This document shows, piece after piece, positions 24,261-36,222 of a DNA stretch of 64,000 nucleotides. The notes beneath the pieces were generated by a model. The model did not search any database. It was not told the DNA's origin and was given only the letters and a program-made list of their open reading frames with translations. The translations under genes and the position numbers were made by a program. Source of the DNA: Earliella scabrosa (Eukaryota > Basidiomycota > Agaricomycetes > Polyporales > Polyporaceae); the NCBI GenBank assembly GCA_022605405.1, contig JABYQQ010000001.1, positions 3,906,001 through 3,970,000 on the forward strand, given 5' to 3'. How positions within the stretch are numbered: the stretch's first letter is position 1; each line of letters opens with the position of its first letter.

Positions 24261-27200
24261 CTAAACCCCGCCGCCATCTTTCGAAGTAGACGACTGTATC
24301 TGAGCACTGGTGGAAGTCCGTCGTTGCCGCTTCATCGAGAGCGACGCCGCGTTGGCGCGACTAGCAGGAGACAGTCGCGTGTTCGACGGCATCGAGCTCG
24401 TCGTCGACGCCCGCGGTCGGTTCGCTTGCGCTGCGATCTTCGGAAGATTCGAGTTGCTCTTCCTCGATGAACCGTGGCTCGTGCCAGAGGCACGGTTCCT
24501 GTGCGATGCGTCAACAAAGTGCCGATGGACAGGCTCTCGAACAGAAGCGAAGGCTCACCTCTTCTTGATGACGTCCGTCTTCAACGACAGTGGTCTCACC
24601 ACACCGTGGAGTTTCTGCATGGAACGTCAATCGCGGAATCTACGGGAAGACCACGAAGTACTCACGTAGAACAGGCCACATGCATTACCTGCGCATGGTA
24701 CGGCGATCAACAACAAGCAACACTACGCAAAGAGAGCCACGCACAAAGAGGTTGCCCGTCGGGGTCTCGACGCCACAAGGGCGTGATCGTAGTCTGACAA
24801 TTTGTGCAGACCGTCGGGGTCGATTCGCCATCCTCACCCGTAATCCGTGCTTGACCAGTCGAGCTCGCTCCTGCCTCCGGAGTGCTCCTGCAAACCTCCA
24901 TGAACACAGTCCTATCCACGTAACACGGAAGGCGACCACGTACCCTTTCCGCTGTATCCCACTAGTGCTACCCCGAGTGGAGGCATCCTGCGTGACGCGC
25001 TTCGTAGACGCAATCTTGCGAGGCGGCGCGTTGCGTGAGCTCCCAACACCGCCGTCCGCAGACGGTGGGGTAGACGCATTGGAGACGTTGTACGGCTCTG
25101 GAGAGGCGTTGGAACTGGAACCCACGCCGTTGCCCCATCCATCGCTAGACGGACTGGGATGGAAGACACCCTCGTTGTGGTCGAGAGGGAGGATCTGAGT
25201 AGGGTCAACCGTGAACGGATTGGCGTTGGAGCCCACGCCAGAGCTCATTTCATGTGCAGCAGTGTGGTACATCATGTTCATGAGGTGGAAGTCCTCCATC
25301 CCAAGGTTCGCCATGTTGAACTGAGCGTAGGTCGTAGAGGCGTTGACTGTCGCTGCCGAGATGCCTTCGCTCGCAACACCGAGAGACGAGTACGTGCCGT
25401 TCAACGACGATCGTATTGACTCGGAGAAGGAGTTCAGGTCTGCTGCTTGACTGTCCTTGTTGGCGGGGAGAGACGAGGAAAGGTTGGCGTTCCCAGCACT
25501 AGACAGGTCGAAGAACGTGTCGTAGGAGGGGACGGAGAAGCTGAATGAAGACGAAGGGAACGGACTTTCCCTCTGGAAGTGGTCTAAATCCTTGGACTCC
25601 ATGGGAGGTGGCAGGTCAATGCCCGCGGGAGGATCAGCACGCAACATGCTCTCCGCGTGGGGTGCGTCGGCGCGCCGCTTCATGCCAATACCTGTGGGTG
25701 ACTTCGGTCTCCCATTGACCTGGTGACGGCCACTTACACCTGTGAATATACCCTCCTTCGCGACTGTGTGGTCAAAGCTCGTCTTCCTGACGTGCTTCGG
25801 GAAGGTCTTGAGCTCCGGAGATGGGAGAGTCGATGCGGAGGTACGAGCCAGAATCCCCGTTGACGGCAGGGACGCCGGGTGGCCGAGAGGACTGTGAAGC
25901 AGCGAGAAGGAGTCTAAATTGGGGTAGGCCGCGCGATGTTCCCCAGCGGACTCGTAGACGGCGGGAAGGCCGAGCTGAGACGGAAGCGATGAATGTGGAC
26001 TGCGGCGGCCAGCGGAGCCAGGGATAGGGATACTAGGAGACGTGACATCGCGTTTGGGTGGCGACGAGGATGGGAACTTGAACTGGTTCTGCAGATCAGA
26101 CATACCGCCGACTGGTGGTCGGGAGCGGGAGCGACTCGCAGGCCTCCAGTCCATGGGCGCTCGCGAGCGGGACCTGCTGATAGCACGCCAGTCCATCGGA
26201 ACTTCGCTAATAGGTGTGCACCACTTCTCAGTAAGGCGGAAGATGGCGCGATGTGAATGTGTACGCACTCGTTCTCGTCTGCGCCGTCTTGGTTTGCGCC
26301 GTCAAAACCGACGACCTGCACAACTCTCCCCTTCCCTTTATCAATCGTTCTCCCTCTCTCCGTTTCAGTCGCCGTCTCAGCCCCACCGGCAGAACCAGCC
26401 GGTCCCTCAGCCCCCTTCCCACCGCTAGACTGTGCGGCTTCCGGCCCATCCCCTCTCCGCGCGTCTGCTTCTCGGGCCCTACCTCCCTCTCTCGCCTTCT
26501 CCTTCTCCTTCACCTCGTCCTCCTTCTTCTTCTTCAACGCCAGCGCCATCATTCGCCATGTCAGATTCTCCATCCTCTGCGCATGCGGCAGCGTCGCCTT
26601 TTGGCGTGCGTACATCTTCCACACCTGCGTCGCGAGCGGATCCTCCCTTGCGAGCTTCTCCGGATCAGCGTCCGCGCTCATGAGATCGATAGACTTCAGA
26701 TCCGGAGAACCAGAGACCTTGGGTGACGCGAAAGGCGGACCGGAACTGTCCATGACTGGCGGCCTCGAAGGGAACAAGGAATCAGCAAGAAGGTCGGAAA
26801 GCGACTGTCCCTTCGGACTGGACGCGGAGGTGGGCGCGGTCGACTTCCCAGACTCGAGAAGCGAAAGGGCTGTGGGACTGGAGGACGTGACAAGCGACTC
26901 GGATATCGAGGATTGGCGAGGAGGGGCCATCTGATTCATGGACAGGTAAGAGGTTTCCGCGTACCTCGAGGAGGTGGAAGGCACGGTAGCAGATGACATC
27001 CACAACGAGGGTGGTATTCCGGGAGCAAAGCGCTCCTGCTGATGAGTGGGACGCGAGTTGAACTCGAAGGACGATCGTTGAGAGGGAAAATTGTGGGGAA
27101 GGTTGTCGAGGTGAGTGTCGATGCCAGACGTCATATGCAGGCTACCGCGTCCGCTTGAGCCTGCAAGCTGTGCGCTTGCTAACTGCTGGGTCAAGGAGCT

Positions 27201-27968
27201 CTGCCGTTCATGGCTGAACTCTCCGGAAACAGTCTGAGTATCATAGGAGGATATAGGCATGGGCATGGAGGTGGGGTGACGCATATTAACGGCTGCATAT
27301 GATTGGGAAAGTCCCGCACCTGGGGATTGGCGGCGAGCGAACGGAACGGTACCTCCAGAACCTGATCGTAGATGAATGGGTGAAGCTCGCTGAGAGGTAG
27401 CAGGGGGAGAGGAATATGGAGAGGAGACGTTCGACCATGGTAGTGGTATGCTCTGATTGAGCCCCGAGCGACTGACATCCTTGACATTGAGAGGCTGCGT
27501 GCGTGGATTGACGCCAAACTCGTGCGGGGCATGATTAGATCGGGAAGGGAGACTTGAAGGCACACCTGCTGTGGGAGGTCCTAAGACGCCCGAGGCAGCG
27601 AGGGCTTGAAATGTGGAGGGGTCGAGAGGAGCTGAAAACATGCTTCCCCACTCGGCGTTCGCGAGCGATGAGGAGGAGGCGAGCTGCGAAGGGACATCGC
27701 CATGGTGGGACATGGGCGCGACAGGATGCTGCAACATGTAGGAAGCAGGCTTGGAGGAGGCCGATGGGGCGAGCGGTATGTGCGAAGCCCAGGGAGAGGA
27801 CTGAGAGGATTGAGAGACGGAAGAGAGAGGCGGACTGAGGTTGAGAGGAGTAGATGATGGGCCTGGGGGTGGTAGAGCCGAGGTGTTTACGGTGGGGCGC
27901 CCAGACGGAGACCAGGCCTGCTTGTGTGCGTCGGTATTGCCTCTAGCAGCGGCTGGCGGGAGTTCCAT
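24261..27968 (-). CDS. GATA zinc-finger transcription factor, AreA/NIT2/Gaf1-type nitrogen regulator
   Basis: Six exons (27968-26269, 26206-24944, 24887-24745, 24688-24666, 24614-24559, 24498-24261) splice in phase to 1,140 residues. Near residues 440-480 lies the DUF1752 box typical of AreA/Gaf1 proteins ([20 protein letters not shown]). The single GATA finger starts at Cys 1015: CTNC, a 17-residue loop with [13 protein letters not shown], then CNACGLFYKLHG. The 17-residue loop is that of AreA-class fingers. A basic tail with VIKKRNR follows. The finger is encoded across three exons, one only 23 nt long. Family members activate genes for secondary nitrogen sources, including secreted proteases, when good nitrogen is scarce. 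The long N-terminal half is Ser/Pro/Gln-rich, as expected for an activation region. Confidence 0.93.
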
Positions 27969-30900
27969 AAGACTCCCTCTGTGGGATCAGCGCAGGACAA
28001 ATGAGCGTGCGTGAGGCAAATCTCGGGAGAACCGTAGAAGCAACGCACGGGAGTAGCGGGAACAGGCAGGGGACCCAGCAGACGGCGGGAGGAGGTCAGC
28101 CTCGAGGCGTATGCGGCGCGGGGAGGTCGCGCGGCCGTACGATGGGAGATGGGCGGGCGGCGATGCGCCGACGTCGAGGACGAGGACGAGGAGGTGGGAA
28201 GAGAAGAGGAACGGGGTCGGCGACGAGGAGCGATGGTGAGGGGAGGACGGACCGTGCCCGAGAGCCAAACAAACCGCTCGCTCGTGGGCGGCGGGTCGTT
28301 AATATTGCCGATCCTTTTTCGCGCATAACTCGTAATTAATTATTGCAGGATCAAGACGCCGTCCGGTCGACCGCTCCCGCTCCCGCTCTCTCCCTCCCTT
28401 CTCCCAGCCCGTCCCACGAGGCCACTCTCCTACCGGCCCACGCACCCGAGCGTACAGGCACTCCCTCTCTCGTCGCCTGCCTGCTCTCCGTCCATTGGGA
28501 CAGAAGGCACCGTGCATAGTCATCTACTGACAGGCGGGACCTTTCCGGACTCGCTCCATCTCGGCCAGCCATTCAGACCAAGTCCCCGAGATCAACAAAT
28601 TTCAACCCATCGATCCTCGGCCGCCATCCCTCCTCCTGGCTCCTCCTAAGCCTAGAAAATCAGTTTTGAAATACCAAAATACTGAACTCCGCGCAGAGCT
28701 GCCACGAGTCCGGCAGCCTGCAGGTCCGAGTCCGTCCATCCGGCGTTCGCTGCGCAGCCCAGGAGCCTGAGTGCTGCACTCCAATACTCATAGTCTGATC
28801 CATTCTCCCAGTTTGTGCCTCCTGAATCACTCTCCTATTTTGTGCGGACAAGGTGGAGTCACCGCCCATGTTAGCAATGGGCGAACCCCCATCACTGCGC
28901 ATACGCGCTGTATGATCGCACATTTGGTAAGTACTTGCTTCCACCGTCCCGACTCCCTGATTCGGTCAGACTAACTCCTTCCTAGGCCCACTCATGGTTC
29001 ACATGCTCTTCGCAACTGTCCATGCCGCCACTTCAGCCGCTTACTCCAGCCCCATTTCTCGGCCACCTCGAGACTAGAGCGTCGGTTCGCTCCCACCCAA
29101 CATGCAACGAACCATAAGTACCCCACAAGCATCAGCCATCGCCCGCTTTCCCCGGGTTGTGATCTATGTATGGATTCCGTAAATCCTGTACTCTGTCATT
29201 GTTTCTGTCAAACCACGCGCCCAGTTCCCCATGGTCTTGGCGTTGTTCAGTCTCTGCGTGAATGACGGTATGTCCCGTACACTGAAATAGCTTCTCACAG
29301 TTGTCTGTCATCCAGATGCCTCTCGGTCGGACCTTGGCGCTACCATACCTCCCAGCGGTCCCCCTGCCGCCCTGCGCAGTGCGCCGCATTGACATGGGAG
29401 AAATCCTGAAGCGAAGTACGTGCTCCTCCTCCGAAATGCCAGACGTAGTACCTTAGTAGGTAAGAGCAACACATCTCATCCCACTATGACTCCAGTCAAG
29501 TATCTTGACCATCTGAGCCCATGAACAGTCCTGAGGCCCAGCCAAGGTGCGTGCGTCACTTCTCTCTGAGATCCGTGTGCGCCTGGTTCGTGTTTTGCTC
29601 CAGAACTTCTGATTGCATTTTTCCCTGCCCCGGTGGCTTCTTGAGCGCGTCGGTCGTTACCAGAGTTGTCAAATGTGACATTCCTTTGTTCCCCTCGCAC
29701 CGGGTGGATCTGATGCTTCTCTCCACTGAGATTTCTAGAGCTTCCTGACATACGCATGGGCGATCTAGTATGGCGTCTGTTCAATATTCAAGAGACCAGA
29801 TCTTTCGCTGGGGTTCATAAACGAATGAACTAGTCAGCACAGCGCAATTTTCGGCCTTTTTTCTACGCACCCTGAGGTACGCCAATCATGCATGCCTAGT
29901 CGTAGCCATCTTGAAGTATCAGGGTTAGATTGATTGGCCCCGTTGCCATGTCTTTGAACAATGCTCACATTGGTCGTGAGACCAATGTGGATGAAAATGT
30001 GTCAGATGTCGACATGACCTCGACCCTTCACTATTGAAGATGTTCTTGGTCAGTCCAAGCTTCCGGTCTCATAGATTTTGGTCGCCCGGCTCCGCAACCA
30101 GTGGGATTCGAAGATGCATCCTCCATACGGACATCACAGAATCCATGGTAGGTGCGCATCTCTGTAGATCTGCCTTCCGCGCGCAGTACAGATATGTCCT
30201 GACCCCCAACCCGCCGGTCAGGCCCACATGGCTCCCGGGCGCACAAACAGAAGTGCTTCCCGTCCCACGGACCACTGGCACGGTTCTTCTGCCCGCCGCC
30301 ACCCCCGAAACAGCATCGATTCCCCCACCTGCCGCCGCTCTGCGTCAGGTGGTACAACCCGCTGCACTTGGTGCTGACGTGACCGGCCGAACATCCGCCC
30401 GCCATCTCATTGCCTTCTCTCGAGTCTCCAGCCCGGATCGCCGTGTGTCGCGCTGGCCTGCCGCAGGCGTCGCGTTTGCCGTCGCGTGCGCCGCGGATTC
30501 TATTGCGCCCCGTCCGGCGGGGAGTCATGGGACCGCTCGTGTGCGAGACGGACGTCTTCCCGCCCTTCTCTTCCACCGCCGGATGCGGTTAGGCGGCTTC
30601 TGAGGCCAAGTGGATGACGTCCCTCTGGATCTCTTGACAACAACGGCCGCACAACGCGCCCCGTGGCTCTCCATGCATCCGGGCAGGTCGTCCGGTCGCG
30701 GTGCAGCCTGGAATCCGAGGCGTCCATTCCGGGCACGACTGACGCAATCCATAACTAGCGTTTGCTCGGACGCACAGTGCATTGTGCGGTCAGTTTGGAG
30801 CTGCGCGGGCCGTACTGGGTCCCTCAGGCTCCCAGCGTCGCCGGCACTTTGTGCGCCCGCGATGGTCCACATCTCGCTCCATCGCTCTTTAGGCAGGTGC

Positions 30901-32573
30901 GTCCCGAAGTGCGTCCAGCGTGCGAGGGAAGCTCACTACTTGTCTGGGACATATTTGACCGAGCGTGCCTGACCTCTCCCTCGGACTTTTCCGCTTCGTG
31001 CACTTGGTCGGCCAGTGGACGGAATGCGGGCCCTCGCGAGAGGCGAGAAGTTGTTCGTGTGCACGCGTGTAAGCAGTGTTTTTCCAATGCGGTTGAACCA
31101 CTTACTCACATTAACTAGTTTTATGCACCTCGCCTCTGCGTGGGAGATTTCGGCTAGCGCTTCTTGCGTCGGGGAAGCAGTCAACGTTCGGTGCGTATCC
31201 CTACTTAGGACCGCGCTGATCCTCGTTGGAACTCGTCGACGCGATGGCCGTCGTTCCCACTTCGAGGCCAGTCGCCTCGACAACCCCGTGACGCTGATTT
31301 GCTGCCGTGGCAGCTCGGGAAGATAACGACGCGAATGTTATCGCGCGCGTCCGGCGTTCATACTGAATGCCATGTTGTCCTTCAGCGCGGTATGCTTCCG
31401 GGCCCGTACAGATAAGTGCTCTCGTCTTGTCTCACCCGTGTGTGAGTGATCTACGGCCCAAGACGACACTTATCTCCAGCACGAGATCTTGCGAGCGACC
31501 GCACGTCGGTCGCCTGAGCGTCCTCCTCCGCGAGACTCTTGATCTCGATCCCGCCGACGTTCAGTACGTGCTTGCCGTATTAGAGTTACCCTTATCTCAC
31601 GAATTTCGCAGACAACCCCTTAGCTGCATTAACCCCTCGGTTAACTTCTCGCCACTTGGCGCATGAATCACATTCCCCCTGTCCGCTTGGGGCCGCCGAT
31701 GCGCCCGACGCGACTGATGATGCGGCCAAGCCGCGCATGCGCCGCTTGAGTCAGAAGCTTTCGCCAGAGAAGGCATGGAAGCGCAACGAGGGGCGGTTTG
31801 GAAAACTGTGTCCTGTTCAACCACCGCCACATCCGCATCCGTCTTCTTTTTACGTCCAGATGGGTCGTGCCCGCCCACCGCGCTCGGACCCGGCGCGGCC
31901 GCAGAAGCTGCGCGGGGGATTGTCGGCGTGCTGGGCATCTCTGGACCTGCTGTCGAATGGAGACCGCCCTGTTTCCGAATCCAAAATCCTCGATCGCTCG
32001 CAAATCACTCTGGCACGATCAGGCCGTCAAATGCGATCGACGGTACTTACGGACCCGATAGATCGGGAAGCCTTTGACACTACTCCGTTAACGAGGCCGA
32101 GGCACACGACGTTGTCGGGCTCAGTAGGGCTCAGTGCTGAGTGCGATCACAATGGGGACTAGACCTTGCAGGGCGAGGTGTACGAGGGCGAATGAACGAG
32201 GGTGAACGTGACGGGCTGACGGATATTTACAGGTCGCTGACATAGTATTAGTTGAGGTGGCGCCGCCGGCTCTGGCACAAGCAAGTATACAGATTCACGT
32301 GTCGTCCTAGTGTTGCCCGGAATCCGGAGGTATCCGAGCCGTCGCGAGCGAGATAGCTGGAAGATTGGCGATGACACCGACATGACGCGAAGATGAGCAA
32401 TCCAGGTCGGCCGGTTCCAACGGATCATCGAGTGGGTTGATCCGCTGTATGGTTCGTTTGCGATCCATCCAACACTACAGTCCAACATGACAACGTATGT
32501 ACTATTGGTGAGTATGTGCTCATGATCAGTGCTACCCTCAGTCGGGCGAACTCTCACCAACTACAACTGTGTC
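27969..32573. other. 4.6 kb region without a recognisable gene
   Basis: The first ~600 bp is the GATA-factor 5' region. It has GC-rich purine tracts near 28080-28260 and an AT-rich patch (TTAATATT, AATTAATTATT) near 28299-28347. Further right, overlapping open frames on both strands (30031-30603, 31656-32162) have no domain, no exon chain and atypical Arg/Cys/Pro composition. I see no transposon ends, tRNA or conserved peptide. It may be a long regulatory region, decayed repeats or a non-coding locus. Confidence 0.4.
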
Positions 32574-34228
32574 CTATCGAAGCGTGGCAAAACCGACGGC
32601 ATTCTGGTCAGACGAGAACGCGGTGTATACGTTCTTCATGAAGCTGTCGTTGGTTGTCACTCACTCATTCATGAACAGAAACTTCGCGCGTACCTGTCAC
32701 CCAGCAGCCAGGTATTTGAGCCGAGGCCGAGGTCGACGCCTGCGATGGTGCCCACGCATCGTGTCGAGCTGATCCTGCCACGATTGAAATTCGCGGCACT
32801 GATCACCCAGTTCTTGCCTCCCCAGTTGAAAGCGACGTTCGAGGGCGCGTTCCCGCACGGGAACGAGTAGAAGCCGTTGGCGGAGTCGTACAGTTGCGAA
32901 CCGGGAATGTTGCCGTAAAACGCCGCAACCTGGCTCGGTGGGCCGTAGATGATGGTCGTACCCGAGTCGATGATCGTCTTAAAACCAGATTGAACGGTCT
33001 GCAGGGAATCAGACGCCATGAACAGCCATCCTCGAGCGCAACGCCGTACCTTGGACCCAATGAGGATCTGTGCATTTCCGATCTGCCAGTAGGCCTGTGA
33101 GGTCACTGGATGGTACTCTATGGCGCCCGTATACTTGGAGGTGTCGGTACCCCCGAGGTATAGCGACGAGCCGCTTTGGGCGAGCTTGAATCCAAACACC
33201 CCGCTCTTGACAGACCCTTGCGATCGTGCGGTGGTGAAGAAAGGTGTCTGGTTAGGCAGGGCAAATCCCGGTGAGCGCGCGAACTGACTCGATTGCTCAT
33301 CGCGAAGAGTCTTACCGAACCTAGGTTTGAGATGGCGGGGTACGCCATTCCGAGGATGCCGTCAATAGTCTGGGAAGCGAAAGACGGCGAAATTGTGTTG
33401 ACTGGCGAGAAGATCTGATTCGTAGCTCTGACCCCAGCCACGGTGACGGTATCACTGTATACCGGTCCAGAGACAGTCGAGCCGTCGCCGTAACGAATGG
33501 CGAACGCGCCGCTCCTGCGGGTATCGGTTGACGAAGATGTAGGGTTGTATTTGTTCTTCTTGCTGCAGTACGAGCTCGTGCAGTTTACAGACGGAACCCA
33601 GAGGTCCGCAGAGCCGGCTGAGAATCATACGAATAAGTCAGACTACGAGGGGTGTTCTGAAAAGGGGAAGAAGCAACTGACTGTCGAAGTCTAACACGAA
33701 GGCCTTCCCTGGTGTTCCAATGGAACCAGGACCAGTCCAGTAGCTGTCGCCTACGTCTGTCAGGGACGCCGCCTGACGTTTACTGTGAGTGGAATCCCCG
33801 AACGGAAGCAGCGGTTGATCGTCGTCGTCAGAAGGATCACTTTCGTAAGGGAGAATCTTCGCGCCCTGGAACGTGGGTCATTCTGTGAGCCATGACCACG
33901 CGGAAAATGCCCCAGATATGAATGATACAGACCTCGTTGAACGCTGCCAAACCGATGTTCTGCTCCAGTGCAATCAAGTTGCTGCGATGTTTGCTGCGAG
34001 CAGTGTCACAGTCAATGGATCGCCCCTCCTCCCCAAGTAATGTGGATGCACAGCGTACCTTTTGTCATGCGCAACTTGTTGCTTGGCTGCGTCTAGGTCA
34101 AACCTGCCATCTTGGGTGGTAAGAATGTTGCGTCTCTGGAAATCGATACGCGTGCCACCATCCGGCGTAGGCGAAGCGAAGGTAGAGATGGAGAGTGCGA
34201 GGGCAATGAGACCGGGCGTCACGAACAT
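32574..34228 (-). CDS. Secreted aspartic protease, peptidase A1 (copy 3)
   Basis: Seven exons (34228-34059, 33993-33933, 33865-33682, 33617-33316, 33247-33050, 32998-32694, 32643-32574) splice in phase to 429 residues. A signal peptide (LIALALSISTFASP) is followed by a propeptide with an acidic DPSDDDD stretch and KRQ before the mature part. Catalytic motifs FDTGSADLW (Asp about 138) and IIDSGTT (Asp about 316) are complete, and IRYGDGS holds the flap tyrosine. Intron positions match copy 1 exactly in the mature region, with exons of 302, 198, 305 and 70 nt, so copies 1 and 3 form one subfamily. It lies 0.5 kb downstream of copy 4 on the same strand. Confidence 0.92.
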
Positions 34229-34728
34229 GATGGGGTGAAGTGGAAGACGGGGCCAAGCGGCATTGAACCGTTATAGCTCCTGCAGTCAATGTGTGCGGAC
34301 CTGAGGCAGACGTATATGCCGCTGGGCGGATCAGCGGATTCAAAGCGGAGCATTCGGTCATCTCAGACGTACTGACGAGCGAAGTGGGCAAGGTGGCAAC
34401 GCCGAAATGGAGCACATTGCGGTGACGACAATGCATAAAGTGGGTAGCTGACCAGTGGCATGGCATCTCGTGAACGTGATATCTTCCTCATGAGCACTAC
34501 CGAAGTCGGCAATAATCCCGACGAGCGTCTAGGTTGCCATTCTGGGAACACTGTATCGACTCGAGCCTCGAGGTTTGATCAGAGTGGACAGCATTAGGAT
34601 GTGTGTGGTATTGCATGCGTAGATGGTGTGCAACAGTTGTACAATGTCGGGAAAGGGTCTGTGGCCATTGGCGCCAGGCCAACAGAAGAGTAATAGTACG
34701 TGAGCAAATGGTATGCTCTAAGTCGAGT
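34229..34728. other. Gap between protease copies 4 and 3
   Basis: Only 500 bp separate the two minus-strand genes. It contains the copy 4 3' flank, the copy 3 promoter, and a 19 nt block (34669-34687, TTCTGTTGGCCTGGCGCCA on the minus strand) shared with the 3' flank of copy 2. Confidence 0.55.
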
Positions 34729-36222
34729 CTACTTGAGCTGAGCGAACCCGATGCTGTTCTTCTCAAACGAGAAGACAGAGTAGACGTTCTTCATGAAGCT
34801 GAAAAAGTCGCTGTCAATCTCTAGGCTTCACTGTATCTAACAATCAAGCTCACCTGTCGCCCAGAAGCCAAACGTCAGTTCCAAGACCGAGGTCCTGGCC
34901 GACGATCGCACCAACGCACATCGTCTTGCTGACCTGCCCCAGGTTGAAGTTCGCAGCAGAAATCGCCCACTTCTTCCCGCCCCAGCTGAACGCGATGTTC
35001 GAAGGCGTCGACGCGCACGGGAACTCGTAGAACCCGTTCTCCGCGTCATACGGCTGCGAGTTCGGAATCGTCTTGTACAGAGCCGCGACATACGACGGCG
35101 GGCCGTAGATCAGCGTCGTGCCCGAGTCGATGATCGTCTTCTGCGAGCTCTCCACCACCTGCGACCCGCTGAACAGCTTCATGTTGCTCAGCTGCCAGTA
35201 CCCTGCCCCGGTCGCCATGTGAGACTCGATGTCGCCCGTGTACAGTTGTGGGTTCGCGCCGCCAAGGTAAAGCTCTGAGCCGGAGGAGGCGAGCTTGAAT
35301 GCGAATGCGGCAGTCTTGATCGCGCCCTGCTCCGCGGCCATGTTCAAGAACGGTGTCTGGTGGATGCTCGAGATGGTGGGGAAAGCGAGCCCGAGGATAC
35401 CGTCCTCGGCCTCGCCGGCAAACATGGGCGAGAGGTTGTTGGCCGCGCCAAGGTATTGATTGTTCACAGTAACCCCGGCGACGCTGACGGTGTCGGTGTA
35501 GATGGGGCCCGAGACAGACGAGCCGTCTCCGTACTGGATGCTGAAGGTGCCCTGCTTGCGGGAGCTGGTGGAGGACGTAGCGGGGTTGTACTTGTTTTTC
35601 CCCTTGCAGGCGGGGCCGGTGCAGGCAGTAGATGGGACCCAGAGGTCTGAGGAGCCGGCTGAACGTAGAGAGAGATCATGGGCGGCTGGTCAGGCGAGCA
35701 CTGTAAGGCGGACTCACTGTCAAAGTCGATGAGGAACTTCTGCTTGTTACTGCCAATCGTGATGCTGCCGCCCCAGAACTGCTCGCTGTAGTCCTTGAGA
35801 GGCTCTGCCTGGCGTTTCTCGACAACGGCGGGGTGCATATCTGTGAAGTTGGCGACGGGGAGGATGTGTTGGCCCTGTTCGAGAAGAGGTCAGTTCGGAT
35901 TGCTCATCCTACACCGCGATACGACGTACGTCGACCATGCAGCCTGCACATTTCCACTTCATGCTAATCAGGTTTTGACGGTGCTTGCTGGTGTACCGTG
36001 ATGTGGTCAGTGTCTTGTATGTCTCAGTGGGAATGAAGACTGTACTTACTTGCGATCGCGCACCATCTGCCTGATGGCCTGAGTGTGGTCGAACATGCCG
36101 TCTGGGCGGACAAGTAAATTGCGTTTTTCAAACGGAATACGGATACCAGATCCGTCGACGAGAGGCACGGCCGAGGTCGTCAAGGCGAGGGCAAGAATGA
36201 TCAAGCTGGACTTGATGAACAT
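34729..36222 (-). CDS. Secreted aspartic protease, peptidase A1 (copy 4, inverted near-duplicate of copy 2)
   Basis: Five exons (36222-36050, 35987-35930, 35874-35718, 35658-34854, 34798-34729) splice in phase to 420 residues. All five exon lengths (173, 58, 157, 805, 70) equal those of copy 2. Active sites are FDTGSSDLW and IIDSGTT, with flap IQYGDGS. In the mature part only scattered differences from copy 2 are seen, for example GSSDLW for GSADLW, MFAGEAED for MFADEAND and SAANFN for SAGNFN. The signal peptide and propeptide carry more changes (RNLLVRP for RNSLLRP, PAVVEK for PAAVQK). The frame is fully open and all splice sites are canonical, so it appears functional. It is expected to be an extracellular acid endopeptidase. 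Confidence 0.93.

Noticed and set aside
25690..25760. Possible intron in the GATA gene (GTGTAAGT ... CACAG)
   Set aside because: Splice-like signals exist, but the stretch encodes [10 protein letters not shown], which I recall as conserved in fungal homologues, and the frame is open through it.
26253..26934. Overlapping + strand open frames of 157-225 codons
   Set aside because: Antisense to the DUF1752-containing exon of the GATA factor; no domain or exon partner.
30031..30603. Opposed open frames of 181 and 189 codons
   Set aside because: Both strands are open over the same GC-rich stretch, with no recognisable motif, splice chain or conserved feel; no way to choose a strand.
12435..36222. 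Simple inverted duplication of a whole two-protease block
   Set aside because: Gene order is copy 1, copy 2 ... copy 3, copy 4 with 2 and 4 alike. A mirrored block would give copy 2-like then copy 1-like, so at least one extra rearrangement or separate duplication is needed.
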